Of a DNA stretch of 64,000 bases, positions 16,694 through 26,065 are shown piece after piece. How positions within the stretch are numbered: the first letter of the stretch is position 1; each line of letters opens with the position of its first letter. The stretch is taken from NCBI GenBank assembly GCA_016722025.1, contig JADKGZ010000011.1:55875-119874 (forward strand), written 5' to 3'. Origin of the DNA: Acidimicrobiaceae bacterium (GTDB taxonomy: Bacteria > Actinomycetota > Acidimicrobiia > Acidimicrobiales > Ilumatobacteraceae). The position numbers were made by a program, and so were the translations under genes. Under the pieces are notes generated by a model, which searched no databases, was not told the DNA's origin, and saw only the letters and a program-made list of their open reading frames with translations.

Positions 16694-17839
16694 ATGGCAC
16701 AACAGAGCGCGAAGGCCAGCAACAAGAGCAAGGACAGCGACCACGACGGGATCACCGACGCGAAGGAGCGTCGGTTGGGCACCGACCCGCACGACGGCGA
16801 CACCGACGACGACGGTCTCGACGACGGTGAAGAGCTGGAGTTCGGCAGCGACCCGACGCAGTGGGACAGCGACGGCGACGGGGTGCACGACCTGGAGGAA
16901 CATCAGGTGGGCACGAACCCGAACAGGAAGGACACCGACCGCGACGGCATCAGCGATGGCGCCGAGCTGAGCGCGGGCACGAACCCGAAGCGGAAGGACA
17001 CCGACGGCGACGGGCTGTCCGACAGGGAGGAGCGCAAGCTGGGCACGAACCCCAAGCGCAGCGACACCGACGGCGACGGGTACTCGGACAACAGCGAGGT
17101 GTTCGCCGGTACCGACCCGCTCGCGAAGACGACAGAGGCTGAGAGGTTGCATCACTACGACCTCGACGGCGACGGCTTGTCCGACAGGGACGAGCAACGC
17201 CGCGGGACCGCCATCGACAACGCAGACAGCGACGGCGATGGGCTCGACGACGGCATGGAGGTGAAGGCCGGGCTCGACCCGCTGGACGCCAACAGCCGCA
17301 CCTCGCGTGTGTTCGATCTCGACGGCGACGGCTTGCTGAACGGTGACGAGCTGCGGATCGGCACCGACCCGACCCGGCGCGACTCCGACGGCGATGGCCT
17401 GGACGACGGCTTCGAGAAGATGCACGGGCTCGACCCCACCAGTGCTTCCAACAGTTGGCAGCAGTACGACCACGACGGCGACGGAGTCGACGACAGGACG
17501 GAGAATCGCGGGGGCACCAACCGCTACGACGCCAACGAGTACCCGGCCTCGCCGACCCCTGTGCCGGCTCCCGACACGTCGATGGAGGCGACACCAGATC
17601 AGGACCTGTCGATCGGCGCTCCCATCACCGACGCGGATGCGCTCGGTGCGCAGTCCACGTTGCTGCGCGAGGCACTGCCCGAGCAGTTCGCCATCGTCGT
17701 GGATGAACCGCAGGCGTTCGAGCCCGTGCAGGTGGAGGAGCCCTTCGTGGAGGAGCCCTTCGTGGAGGAGCTCTTCGTCGACGAGCTCCCCGACCTGATC
17801 GAGCTCGACGTCGACTCGAACGGCGACTACTTCGCCTGA
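16694..17839 (+). CDS. Thrombospondin type 3-like calcium-binding repeat protein
   Basis: The 381-residue acidic protein contains 11 copies of a DxDxDGxxD loop spaced about 20-25 residues apart (e.g. DSDHDGITD, DTDDDGLDD, DSDGDGLDD), mostly followed by the GTDP or GTNP turn of thrombospondin type 3 repeats. These bind calcium. The last 110 residues lack repeats apart from VEEPFVEEPFVEELFVDEL, an internal 15-base triplication. Such proteins are usually exported, yet the N-terminus (MAQQSAKASNKSKDSD) has no signal peptide or membrane span, and none appears upstream in frame. The ATG at 16694 follows a purine-rich GAAGGAG at 16675-16681. It may be cytoplasmic, or use an unrecognised export route. 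Confidence 0.82.
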   Translation: MAQQSAKASNKSKDSDHDGITDAKERRLGTDPHDGDTDDDGLDDGEELEFGSDPTQWDSDGDGVHDLEEHQVGTNPNRKDTDRDGISDGAELSAGTNPKRKDTDGDGLSDREERKLGTNPKRSDTDGDGYSDNSEVFAGTDPLAKTTEAERLHHYDLDGDGLSDRDEQRRGTAIDNADSDGDGLDDGMEVKAGLDPLDANSRTSRVFDLDGDGLLNGDELRIGTDPTRRDSDGDGLDDGFEKMHGLDPTSASNSWQQYDHDGDGVDDRTENRGGTNRYDANEYPASPTPVPAPDTSMEATPDQDLSIGAPITDADALGAQSTLLREALPEQFAIVVDEPQAFEPVQVEEPFVEEPFVEELFVDELPDLIELDVDSNGDYFA

Positions 17840-17966
17840 CGGCTCGCCTGGCCGCCGCGCTCGACCGCCGCCTCGTCGGCACCGAGGCGGCGGTCTGGCA
17901 GGATCAGGCCATGCACCCGATGCAACGATCGCGCGCCGCCCGGCTCACGGGTGCAGGTGGAACACG

Positions 17967-19388
17967 ATGACGGTCAGCGTGTTCGACCTGTTCCGGATCG
18001 GCATCGGCCCGTCCAGCTCGCACACGGTGGGCCCCATGCGCGCCGCTCGCCTGTTCCTCCAGCGCCTCGACCACGCCGGCAATCTCGCTCGGGTGGGCAG
18101 GGTTCGCGTGCACCTGTACGGGTCGTTGGCGGCAACCGGTGTGGGACACGGCACCGTCTCGGCAGTGCTGCTCGGCCTCGGTGGGGCCGAGCCGCACACG
18201 GTTGATCCCGACCAGGTGCCGGCGCTGTTGGCCGAGGTCGCCGGCAGTGGCACCATCCGCCTGCTCGACCGTGTGGTCGTACCGTTCCACGTCGACACCG
18301 ATCTGGTCGCGCATGCCGAGCAGTCGTTGCCGGGGCACCCCAACGGGATGGAGTTCGAGGCCTTCGACGGTGCCGGCGCACTGCTCGATCGGCACCGCTA
18401 CTACTCCATCGGCGGCGGCTTCGTCGTCGACGACGACGAGCTCGACAGGCCCATCGATGCGCAGGGCGACCAGACCGCGGCCGCCATCCCCTACCCCTAT
18501 CGGTCGGCCGACGAGCTGCTGGCCATGTGCGCCGCGAGCGGCCTCTCGATCAGCGAGTTGATGTTGGCGAACGAGCGCCGGCACCGCAGCGACGGAGAGG
18601 TTCGCGAGCAGCTGCTCGCGATCTGGCAGGCGATGCGCGACTGCGTGCAGCGCGGCTGCCGCAGTGAGGGTGAGCTGCCCGGCGGGCTGCACGTGCAGCG
18701 GCGGGCGGCGGCGCTGTACCGCACGCTGCAGACCCCCGGCGCCAACATCGACCCGCTCGCCACGCTGGATTGGGTGAACCTGTACGCGCTGGCGGTGAAC
18801 GAGGAGAACGCGGCCGGCGGGCGGGTGGTCACCGCGCCGACCAACGGCGCCGCAGGCATCGTTCCGGCCGTGCTGCACTACTACGCACAGTTCGTACCCG
18901 GCGCCAACGACGACGGCATCGTCGAGTTCCTGCTCACTGCCGGTGCCGTGGGTTCGCTGTTCAAGATGAACGCGTCGATCTCCGGCGCCGAAGTCGGCTG
19001 TCAGGGTGAGGTCGGGTCCGCGTGCGCAATGGCCGCCGCCGGCCTCGCGGAGGTGATGGGCGGCACGCCCGAGCAGGTGGAGAACGCCGCCGAGATCGCG
19101 CTCGAGCACAACCTGGGCTTGACGTGCGACCCGATCGGCGGCCTGGTGCAGGTGCCGTGCATCGAGCGCAACGCAATGGCGTCGATGAAGGCGATCAACG
19201 CCGCCCGGCTGGCGCTGCACGGCGATGGCACGCACCTGGTGTCGCTCGATCAGGCCATCGCCACCATGCGCGACACCGGCCGCGACATGAACGACAAGTA
19301 CAAGGAAACCGCTCGCGGCGGCCTGGCCATCACCTTCCTCGGCAGCAAGCCCGGCACACCAGTGCCCGTCAACTTCGTCGAGTGCTGA
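17967..19388 (+). CDS. sdaA: L-serine ammonia-lyase (Fe-S dependent, single-chain)
   Basis: The 473-residue enzyme converts L-serine to pyruvate and ammonia with a [4Fe-4S] cluster. The N-terminal beta domain begins SVFDLFRIGIGPSSSHTVGP. The C-terminal alpha domain has the cluster and catalytic cysteines in GCQGEVGSACAMAAAG and CDPIGGLVQVPC. Length and fusion of both domains fit the monofunctional type. AGGTGG at 17955-17960 lies 6 bases before the ATG. As a cluster-requiring enzyme it depends on the suf genes nearby, but it has no copy of the shared operator. The gap upstream (17840-17966) shows nothing else. Confidence 0.92.
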   Translation: MTVSVFDLFRIGIGPSSSHTVGPMRAARLFLQRLDHAGNLARVGRVRVHLYGSLAATGVGHGTVSAVLLGLGGAEPHTVDPDQVPALLAEVAGSGTIRLLDRVVVPFHVDTDLVAHAEQSLPGHPNGMEFEAFDGAGALLDRHRYYSIGGGFVVDDDELDRPIDAQGDQTAAAIPYPYRSADELLAMCAASGLSISELMLANERRHRSDGEVREQLLAIWQAMRDCVQRGCRSEGELPGGLHVQRRAAALYRTLQTPGANIDPLATLDWVNLYALAVNEENAAGGRVVTAPTNGAAGIVPAVLHYYAQFVPGANDDGIVEFLLTAGAVGSLFKMNASISGAEVGCQGEVGSACAMAAAGLAEVMGGTPEQVENAAEIALEHNLGLTCDPIGGLVQVPCIERNAMASMKAINAARLALHGDGTHLVSLDQAIATMRDTGRDMNDKYKETARGGLAITFLGSKPGTPVPVNFVEC

Positions 19389-19396
19389 TCACCCGG

Positions 19397-20182
19397 CTAC
19401 GAGGTGGCGCTCTTGCGGGCACGCCAGTGGCCGGCGCCCAACTCGGCGGTGTCGAGCACGGCGCACAGCGCCTGCCACACCTGCACTTCGTGGTCGAGGA
19501 ACTCCTTGCCGACCGATGCCTCCAGGCTGGGGCGCAACGGGCCAGCGAGCTGCACCAGTTCGCGATGTGTGCGCTCGCGTAGCCAGTGAGTGCGATCGCG
19601 ATACGAGATTCGCTCGAACCCGGCTGCTCGTAGCGCGGCGAAGTAGCGGTCGGGTGAGGCCAGGCCGAAACCGAGGCCCTCGACCTGCTCGTAGTGCTGC
19701 ATCGCCGCCGACCGCAGGCCATCACTGCCGGCCATCCAGTCGCTGGCCGCGAACACTCCGCCCGGAGCCAGTACGCGAAAGATCTCCTGCGCGAGCGTGT
19801 GCTTGTCGGGGATGTGCACGATCGCGTCCTTGCTGAACACGACATCGAAACGACTGTCGGCGAACGGCAGCGGCCCCGGCTCGACGGCCACGAACGAGAG
19901 CCGGCCGGCATGGCCCGCTCGCTCGGCGGCCGCCGACGCCTTCTCCACCACCTCCGGCTCCACATCGATGCCGACCACCTCGGCCGGCTCCAACCCGGAC
20001 GCGATGTACAACGCACACCCACCGGTGCCACAGCCGATGTCGAGCACGCGCAGGCCACGCACGTCGAGGCCGGCCAGCACCAGTGCCGTCTCGGCATTGC
20101 CGCCCGGCGACAGGTAGCCGTCGCCCCACAACGCCTCCAGCAACGTCACCAGCTTCGAGTCGTACTCCTGCGTCTGCTCCAC
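19397..20182 (-). CDS. SAM-dependent methyltransferase, phosphoethanolamine-methyltransferase-like
   Basis: The 261-residue class I methyltransferase has motif I VLDIGCGTGGCALYIA near residue 47, the acidic VVGIDVEPE and the post-motif region FDVVFSKDAIVHIPDKHTL. The pattern GDGYLSPGGNAET before motif I and the KDAIVHI region resemble phosphoethanolamine N-methyltransferases. A lipid head-group or small-molecule role is therefore likely but not certain. The start is GTG at 20182. It converges on sdaA with a gap of 8 bases. Confidence 0.75.
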   Translation of the reverse strand: MEQTQEYDSKLVTLLEALWGDGYLSPGGNAETALVLAGLDVRGLRVLDIGCGTGGCALYIASGLEPAEVVGIDVEPEVVEKASAAAERAGHAGRLSFVAVEPGPLPFADSRFDVVFSKDAIVHIPDKHTLAQEIFRVLAPGGVFAASDWMAGSDGLRSAAMQHYEQVEGLGFGLASPDRYFAALRAAGFERISYRDRTHWLRERTHRELVQLAGPLRPSLEASVGKEFLDHEVQVWQALCAVLDTAELGAGHWRARKSATS

Positions 20183-20252
20183 CCTGCGAGTGTGGCAGGC
20201 GCCTGCACGCCCGGCGACCGACGGCGCAACGAACCGGCCCCTCGGGGCCGAA

Positions 20253-20296
20253 CCGGGGAGCCCCAGAAGCCTACGGAGCGTTCTGGGGAGCCCCGG
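20253..20296. terminator. Hairpin terminator downstream of sufB
   Basis: CCGGGGAGCCCCAGAA (20253-20268) pairs with TTCTGGGGAGCCCCGG (20281-20296) except for two central bases, with a 12-base loop. It is the obvious end of the sufB transcript. A second short hairpin (GGCCC/GGGCC) lies at 20236-20249. Confidence 0.6.
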
Positions 20297-20335
20297 AACA
20301 CCGGACCCGGCGACTGCACCCGGACGCGGGCCGGG

Positions 20336-21739
20336 TCAGCCGACGCTGCCTTCCATCTGCAGTTCGATGAGGCGGCTCCACTCGACCGCGTACTCCATCG
20401 GCAGCGTGCGGGTGATGGGCTCGATGAACCCGTTGACCACCATGCCCATCGCCTGCTCCTGGGAGAGGCCACGTGACATCAGGTAGAACAGCTGCTCGTC
20501 GGCGATCTTGGAGACCGTGGCCTCGTGGCCCACCTGCGCATCGCGCTCGCCCACTTCCATGTACGGGAAGGTGCGGCTCTCGCTGTCCTCGTCGAGGATG
20601 AGCGCGTCGCACTGCACATGGCTCTTGCAGCCGTAGGCGCCTTCCTCCACGCGCACCAGGCCGCGGTAGGTGGTGATGCCACCGTCCTTGGAGATGCTCT
20701 TCGACACGATCTTGGAAGTGGTCTCGGGGGCTGCGTGCACCATCTTGGCGCCCGCGTCCTGGTGCTGGCCGGCGCCCGCGTAGGCAACCGACAGCACCTC
20801 GCCGGTGGCCTTCGGGCCGACCAGGTACACGCTGGGGTACTTCATCGTGAGCTTGCTGCCGATGTTGCCGTCGATCCACTCCATGTGGCCCTCGGCTTCC
20901 ACCCGCGCACGCTTGGTGACCAGGTTGTAGACGTTGGGCGACCAGTTCTGGATGGTGGTGTACGTGACGCGGGCCGACGGCTTGACCACGATCTCGACCA
21001 CGGCCGAGTGCAGTGAATCGTTGGTGTACACCGGCGCCGAGCAACCTTCGATGTAGTGCACCTGGCTGCCTTCGTCGGCGATGATCAGCGTGCGCTCGAA
21101 CTGGCCGGCGTTCTCGCTGTTGATGCGGAAGTAGGCCTGCAGCGGCATCTCGCAGTTCACGCCCGGGGGCACGTACACGAACGACCCGCCCGACCACACG
21201 GCCGTGTTGAGGGCCGAGAACTTGTTGTCGCCGGGAGGGATGATGGCGCCGAAGTACTGCTTCACCAGCTCGGGGTACTCGCGCAGCGCGGTGTCCATGT
21301 CGCAGAACAAGATGCCCTGCTTCTCGAGGTCCTCGCGGTTGCGGTGGAACACGACTTCCGACTCGTACTGGGCCGTCACGCCGGCGAGGTACTTGCGCTC
21401 TGCCTCGGGGATGCCCAGCTTCTCGTAGGTGGCCTTCATCTGCTCGGGCAGGTCGTCCCACTCGCTCACCTGGTCGGTGGCCGGGCGCAGGTAGTAGTAG
21501 ATGTCCTGGAAGTCGATGTCGGGCATGTTCACCGCGAACCACTCGGCCATCGGCTTGCGGTCGAACAGGCGCAGGCTGCGGCGGCGCAGATCGCTCATCC
21601 ACTGCGGCTCGCCCTTCCACCAGCTGATCTGGTCGACGACGCCGTCGTTGAGACCCTTGGCGGGGGTGAACGCGTATTCGACGCCGGTGTCGCTCCAGCC
21701 GAGGTTGTACTTGCTGAGATCGAGGTCGAACGAGGTCAT
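20336..21739 (-). CDS. sufB: Fe-S cluster assembly scaffold protein SufB
   Basis: The 467-residue SufB has the N-terminal helical region, the beta-helix core and the conserved cysteine in KSHVQCDALILDEDSES, thought to take part in cluster assembly with SufD. The late motif HEATVSKIADEQLFYLMSRG is typical. It stands alone on its transcript, whereas actinobacteria normally place sufB directly upstream of sufD. Its promoter carries the third copy of the TACTAY-N4-RTAGTR palindrome. No Shine-Dalgarno and no -10 box directly before the ATG are visible, so it probably has a leader of about 45 bases. Confidence 0.95.
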   Translation of the reverse strand: MTSFDLDLSKYNLGWSDTGVEYAFTPAKGLNDGVVDQISWWKGEPQWMSDLRRRSLRLFDRKPMAEWFAVNMPDIDFQDIYYYLRPATDQVSEWDDLPEQMKATYEKLGIPEAERKYLAGVTAQYESEVVFHRNREDLEKQGILFCDMDTALREYPELVKQYFGAIIPPGDNKFSALNTAVWSGGSFVYVPPGVNCEMPLQAYFRINSENAGQFERTLIIADEGSQVHYIEGCSAPVYTNDSLHSAVVEIVVKPSARVTYTTIQNWSPNVYNLVTKRARVEAEGHMEWIDGNIGSKLTMKYPSVYLVGPKATGEVLSVAYAGAGQHQDAGAKMVHAAPETTSKIVSKSISKDGGITTYRGLVRVEEGAYGCKSHVQCDALILDEDSESRTFPYMEVGERDAQVGHEATVSKIADEQLFYLMSRGLSQEQAMGMVVNGFIEPITRTLPMEYAVEWSRLIELQMEGSVG

Positions 21740-21780
21740 GGTGTGTTCCGATCAGCCAGACTGCGGCACAGAGGGATTTG

Positions 21781-21796
21781 CACTACGGCCATAGTA
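21781..21796. promoter_or_regulatory. SUF operator-like palindrome 3 (upstream of sufB)
   Basis: On the sufB strand the site reads TACTATGGCCGTAGTG. TACTAT within it is also a good -10 box, with TGGGCA 17 bases upstream, so a bound protein would block the promoter. Confidence 0.63.
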
Positions 21797-21849
21797 ACAA
21801 TTCCCCGGCGGGTTGCCCACTCCATGCGGCAACGGCCGCCAACAACGGC

Positions 21850-24111
21850 TCAGCCGACGGCGGTGAGGCGAGCCGGCACGCTCTTGTGCCACGGCGTGCC
21901 AGCGATCCAATCGCGATCGGCGCCGCTGGTGAGGTCGTTGGGTGCCACGCCCACGCGCACGCCCCCTTCGTCGAGCCCCATGCCGTTGGGCAGCGAGACG
22001 TGCCCGGGCTGCATCATCTCGCTCACCTCGACGGCCACCTGCGCGCTCCCCCGCGGCGTGCTGAGCAGCGCCATCCCACCATCGACCAGGCCCGACGGCC
22101 GCATCGGCATCGGCGACGCTGACACGCAACGCACCGTGCGCATCGCGCTTGCGCCACGATGCGTCGCGGATGATGGTGTTGGCGGTGAACGAACGCCGCT
22201 CGCCAGCGCTGAGGAGCAGCGGCCACTCGGCCGACGCGAGCGGCGACTCGGCCTCGAGCCCGCGCAGCTCGTCGACCATCTCCGCGATGTGCACGTGGAT
22301 GCGACCGTCGTCGGTGCGAACGCGCGCCGGCACGTCGACCCACTCGTCGAGCGTGAACGACACACCGTGGTGGCCGGCGAGGATGCCCTCGAACAACGAC
22401 TCACCCAACGCCAGGCCTTCACCGGTGAACCCGGCACGGCGAACCGACGCCTCGAAGCCCATCGCGCAGCGATGTGCCGCGCCCCACAGCAGCGCGGCCG
22501 ACGCGGCGCCGTCGGGCAACGTGGGCCCGAGCGTGCGATACAGCACCACCGGCGCCACCGCGCCCAGTTGCGGGTTGGCGGCGGTGGCTTCGAAGAATGC
22601 GGCGGCGAAGGCCTCGCGACCCTGCGCAGCAGCCGCTCGCAACGGCGCCAGGTCGTCGTCGGTGATGACGCCCAGCGCCTCCACCAACCGAGCATGGATC
22701 TCGGGTTCGGGCAGCGGCCCGGACGGCGGGGCCACAACCGGCCGGCGCAGGTGGAACACGTTGTGCGGGAAGTCGAAGTTGAAGAAGGTGGCTTCCCACT
22801 TCTCGAACTGACTCTGTGCCGGCAGCACGTAGTGCGCCTCACGCGCCGTCTCGGTGAGCGCGACATCGATCACCACCAGCAGGTCGAGCGCCTGCAACGC
22901 CTCACGCATGCGAGGCGTGTCGGCCAGCGAGTGCAGCGGGTTGCCGCTCTCCACCAGCATCGCCCGGTAGCGGGCCGGGTGCTCGGTGAGGATCTCGTCG
23001 GGAATCGCATTGCACGGCACCAGCCCGCTGATGATCTTGGCCCCCACGACCGGCGACACCTTGCTCTGCGCGTTGGGGCCGTCGCTACGGATCAGCGACA
23101 CCAGCGACGACGGCATGTACTGCGAACCCGGCTTGGCGAAGTTGCCGGTGAGCACCCACAGCAGCTTCTCCAGCCAGCTGTTCATCGTGCTGTGGCGGTT
23201 CATCTGCACACCCAGGTCTTCGAACACGGCCACGCTCTCGGCTGCGGCCAGCCGGCGCACGGCAGAGCGCAACAACGTTTCGTCCACCCCGCAACGCGCC
23301 GCGTACTCGGCAACCGGAAGCGATGCGAACTCGCCCACAACGGCCTCCCAGCCGGCGACGTGGTCGCTCACCCACTCGGCATGCACCAACCCTTCCTGCA
23401 CGATCACGGCCACCATCGCCGACAAGCAGAACGCGTCGGTGCCCGGCTTCACCTGCAGGTGGAAACCTCCCCCGGCCGCAGCCAGCTCGGCGGTCTCGCT
23501 GCGCCGCGGATCGATGACGATGATCGCTCGGCTCGGGTCGTTGGCGATCTCCTTCAACGTGGTGCGGGCACGCGGAAAGCCGTGGCTCTGCCATGGGTTC
23601 TTGCCCACGAACAGTGCCACCTCGCAATGCTCGAAGTCGCGCGCACGCCGCCGCCGAACATCTTGCCGTTGACCCAGAACTCGCCGGTCTTCTCCTGCGA
23701 CAAGGCGTTGGCGCGGTACTTGGCGCCCAGCGCGCGCAGCGTGGCGCCGCTGTACCCGCCGCCGAGGTGGTTCCCCTGGCCCCCGCCGCCGTAGTAGAAG
23801 ATCGACTCGCCGCCATGTGCGTCGCGTACGGCGGCGAATCGATCGGCGATCTCACGAATCGCCGTCTCCCAGTCGATCTCCTCGAACGTGCCGTCGGGCC
23901 GCCGGCGCAGCGGTGAGAGCAAGCGGTCGCCGCCGTTCTGGTAGTGGTTCAGGCGCAGTGCCTTTTCGCAGGTGTAGCCCTGCGAGGCCGGGTGGGCCTT
24001 GTCGCCGCGGATGCGCTCGAAGGTGTGCCCGTCGGCCCCGAGACGGATCTCGATGCCGCAGTTGCACTCACACAGGATGCAGGCCGATGGGTGCCACTCG
24101 CTGTCGCTCAT
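21850..24111 (-). pseudogene. Molybdopterin oxidoreductase (formate-dehydrogenase-like), two frameshifts
   Basis: About 754 codons encode a bis-molybdopterin oxidoreductase with an N-terminal [4Fe-4S] motif, CILCECNC then GYTCEKAL. The middle region has VALFVGKNPWQSHGFPRAR and the substrate-domain motifs. The C-terminal domain reads QVAVEVSEMMQPGHVSLPNG. The frame changes near 23631-23646, in a GCGCGC run, by a one-base loss. It returns near 22090-22103 by a one-base gain. All three segments are well preserved, so the changes are recent or are sequence errors. The ATG at 24111 follows a TAGTGT -10 box (24118-24123) by 6 bases. Substrate unknown. It is transcribed toward sufB with a gap of 110 bases. 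Confidence 0.75.
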
Positions 24112-24117
24112 GACGCG

Positions 24118-24123
24118 ACACTA
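24118..24123 (-). promoter_or_regulatory. -10 box of the molybdopterin oxidoreductase gene
   Basis: Minus-strand TAGTGT ends 6 bases before the ATG at 24111. Confidence 0.5.
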
Positions 24124-24161
24124 TGCCACAACGTTGCGTGATGCAACGGACTGGTTGAGGC

Positions 24162-24632
24162 TCACTTCCCCGGCTGGACGACCGCCGGCCGGAAGCCGGG
24201 CCCCGCCTTCGAGCGCACCGCGCCGAACTCGATGGGCTCGCCACAGGCAGCGCACACCATCCGAGCCGCGACCTGCTCGCCACAGGTGTGCCGCATCACC
24301 AACGGCGGGCCGTCGGGCGCCTCCCACTTGTCGCCCCACGCCATCAGCGCCGCCACCACCGGGTACAGGTCGCGACCCTTCTCGGTGAGGTGGTACTCGT
24401 AGCGCTCGGGATGCTCCTGGTACTTCACGCGCTCGACGACCTCGTGCGCGACCAGCGTGTTGAGGCGATCGCTGAGGATGTTGCGAGCGATGCCCAGGTC
24501 TGCCTGGATGGCCTCAAAGCGACGTTGGCCGAACATGATGTTGCGCACGATCAGCAGCGTCCACCACTCGCCGACGATGTCGAGCGAGCGTGCCACCGAG
24601 CAGTTCATGTGGCTCACGCTGCTTCGCTTCAC
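24162..24632 (-). CDS. HxlR-family transcriptional regulator
   Basis: The 156-residue winged-helix protein has the HxlR core CSVARSLDIVGEWWTLLIVR then RFEAIQADLGIARNILSDRL. An extra C-terminal segment carries three cysteines (HTCGEQVAARMVCAACGEP), forming a likely zinc ribbon. HxlR proteins often sense redox or electrophiles through the N-terminal cysteine, here C11. A GTG start at 24632 follows a TAGCCT -10 box (24639-24644) by 6 bases. It lies 50 bases upstream of the molybdopterin oxidoreductase on the same strand, so that gene is a possible target. Confidence 0.85.
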   Translation of the reverse strand: MKRSSVSHMNCSVARSLDIVGEWWTLLIVRNIMFGQRRFEAIQADLGIARNILSDRLNTLVAHEVVERVKYQEHPERYEYHLTEKGRDLYPVVAALMAWGDKWEAPDGPPLVMRHTCGEQVAARMVCAACGEPIEFGAVRSKAGPGFRPAVVQPGK

Positions 24633-24638
24633 GGCGCC

Positions 24639-24644
24639 AGGCTA
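24639..24644 (-). promoter_or_regulatory. -10 box of the HxlR regulator gene
   Basis: Minus-strand TAGCCT ends 6 bases before the GTG at 24632. Confidence 0.45.
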
Positions 24645-24753
24645 GTCGCGCCATGCAACTCACCGGTAGGGACCTTCGCGCCGAGGCGCCGCTCACCATG
24701 CGCGTCTGGTCGGTCGAGAACCACATCAGCTGCCGATCTCGGCCGACCAGGGG

Positions 24754-26055
24754 TTATGCCAGCAGTAGGTCGAGGCTGTCGTCGCGGGCACCCAGGATGT
24801 GCCCGGCATCGACTCCCAGCCAGTCGAGGCAACGGGTGAGTAATGCCTGCGGAGCCACCGTCGGGCGCACATCGCCGTCGAGCAGGTCGGCCAGATCGAC
24901 CTCGCCGAACATGCCGCCGCGCACGCCGTGCCCGAAGGCCAGCGAGAGGCCGCCGGCACCGTGATCGCAGCCGCCGCTGCCGTTCTCCGCTGCTCGGCGA
25001 CCGAACTCGCTGGTCACCACCAGCAGCACGTCGTCGGCCAGGCCGGTCGCCTCGATCGAATCGAAGAACGCGTCGATCCCGGCAGCCACATCGGCGAGCA
25101 GGGCAGCGTGCTCGGGCAGTTGGTTGGCATGGGTGTCGAACCCGCTCGCGCTCACCACCACCAGCTGCGTGCCTGCATCCGCGGCCAGCAGCTGCGCCGC
25201 CACCGAGAGCCCTTCGGCGATGGTGGCCCCACCCTCACGCGTTGGCAGGTCGTCGGAGGTGGTGGCACGTCCGGTGATCTCGGCGAAGTCGGTCACGGCC
25301 TGCACCGTGCGCTGGAATGCGTGTCGCGCGATGCCGGCCAGGTCGTCGCCACCATCGCCCATCGCTGTCAGCCAAGCCGGCTGGATGTCGACCCACTGAA
25401 ACGAACCCGGGCTGGTGATCACCGTCGGCTGCACGAGCCGGCCGTTCAACAACGGCGCCCCAGACCCGAGCGCCGTGGCGAACAGCGGCGGCGGCTCCTC
25501 CGCCAGCTCGTCGAGCACCCTGCCCAGCCAACCCGGTCGAGTCAGCTGGTCGGCGCGCCACCACCTGTCCATCGACACGAAGTGAGAGCGGTTGGGCACC
25601 TCGAAGCCGATGCCGCGGATGACGGCCAACCGCCCGGCGTCCCAGAAGCGGGCGAGACCGGCGAGGCTGGGATGCAACCCGGCATCGTCGACACCGGCGA
25701 GCGCCACGATGTCGGCATCGGGAATCGCCAACGTCGGCCGCAGGTCGTGGTAGCGCCCATCGGCCGGGGGCAGCGTGTTGAGCAGGTCGTTACCGCCGTT
25801 GAGCTGCACGACCACGAGGCGACGACCCCCGAACGCCGCGCCGACTGGCAACGGCGCCGCCGACGCGGTCGGTGGCGGGGAGGTTGCGTCGAACGTGGGC
25901 GCGGTGGCCGTGGAGCCGACAACGTCCGTCGACGTGGGGACGGCCTCGCTGACGGCGCGACTGGACGTGCGGCGATCGCAGCCACCGAGGCCGACCACCA
26001 CCACGGACCCTGTACCCAGCTGGATGAACTGGCGGCGATTGAGTGCATTCGTCAT
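24754..26055 (-). CDS. DUF1501 family exported protein
   Basis: The 433-residue protein begins with a twin-arginine type signal, NRRQFIQLGTGSVVVVGLGG, followed by a cysteine that could be lipidated. The body has the DUF1501 motifs: LVVVQLNGGNDLLNTLPP near residue 75, DTHANQLPEHAALL and VVTSEFGRRAAENGSGGCDHG, reminiscent of alkaline-phosphatase-like folds. AGGAG before the ATG and a 10-base gap to the DUF1800 gene show that the two form a unit, the common DUF1800-DUF1501 pair. Function unknown. Export through Tat is inferred. Confidence 0.85.
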   Translation of the reverse strand: MTNALNRRQFIQLGTGSVVVVGLGGCDRRTSSRAVSEAVPTSTDVVGSTATAPTFDATSPPPTASAAPLPVGAAFGGRRLVVVQLNGGNDLLNTLPPADGRYHDLRPTLAIPDADIVALAGVDDAGLHPSLAGLARFWDAGRLAVIRGIGFEVPNRSHFVSMDRWWRADQLTRPGWLGRVLDELAEEPPPLFATALGSGAPLLNGRLVQPTVITSPGSFQWVDIQPAWLTAMGDGGDDLAGIARHAFQRTVQAVTDFAEITGRATTSDDLPTREGGATIAEGLSVAAQLLAADAGTQLVVVSASGFDTHANQLPEHAALLADVAAGIDAFFDSIEATGLADDVLLVVTSEFGRRAAENGSGGCDHGAGGLSLAFGHGVRGGMFGEVDLADLLDGDVRPTVAPQALLTRCLDWLGVDAGHILGARDDSLDLLLA

Positions 26056-26065
26056 CGTCGGCTCC

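Noticed and set aside
20236..20296. tRNA or small RNA gene between sufB and the methyltransferase
   Set aside because: The stems are simple GC-rich hairpins just after the sufB stop. There is no cloverleaf, T-loop or promoter.
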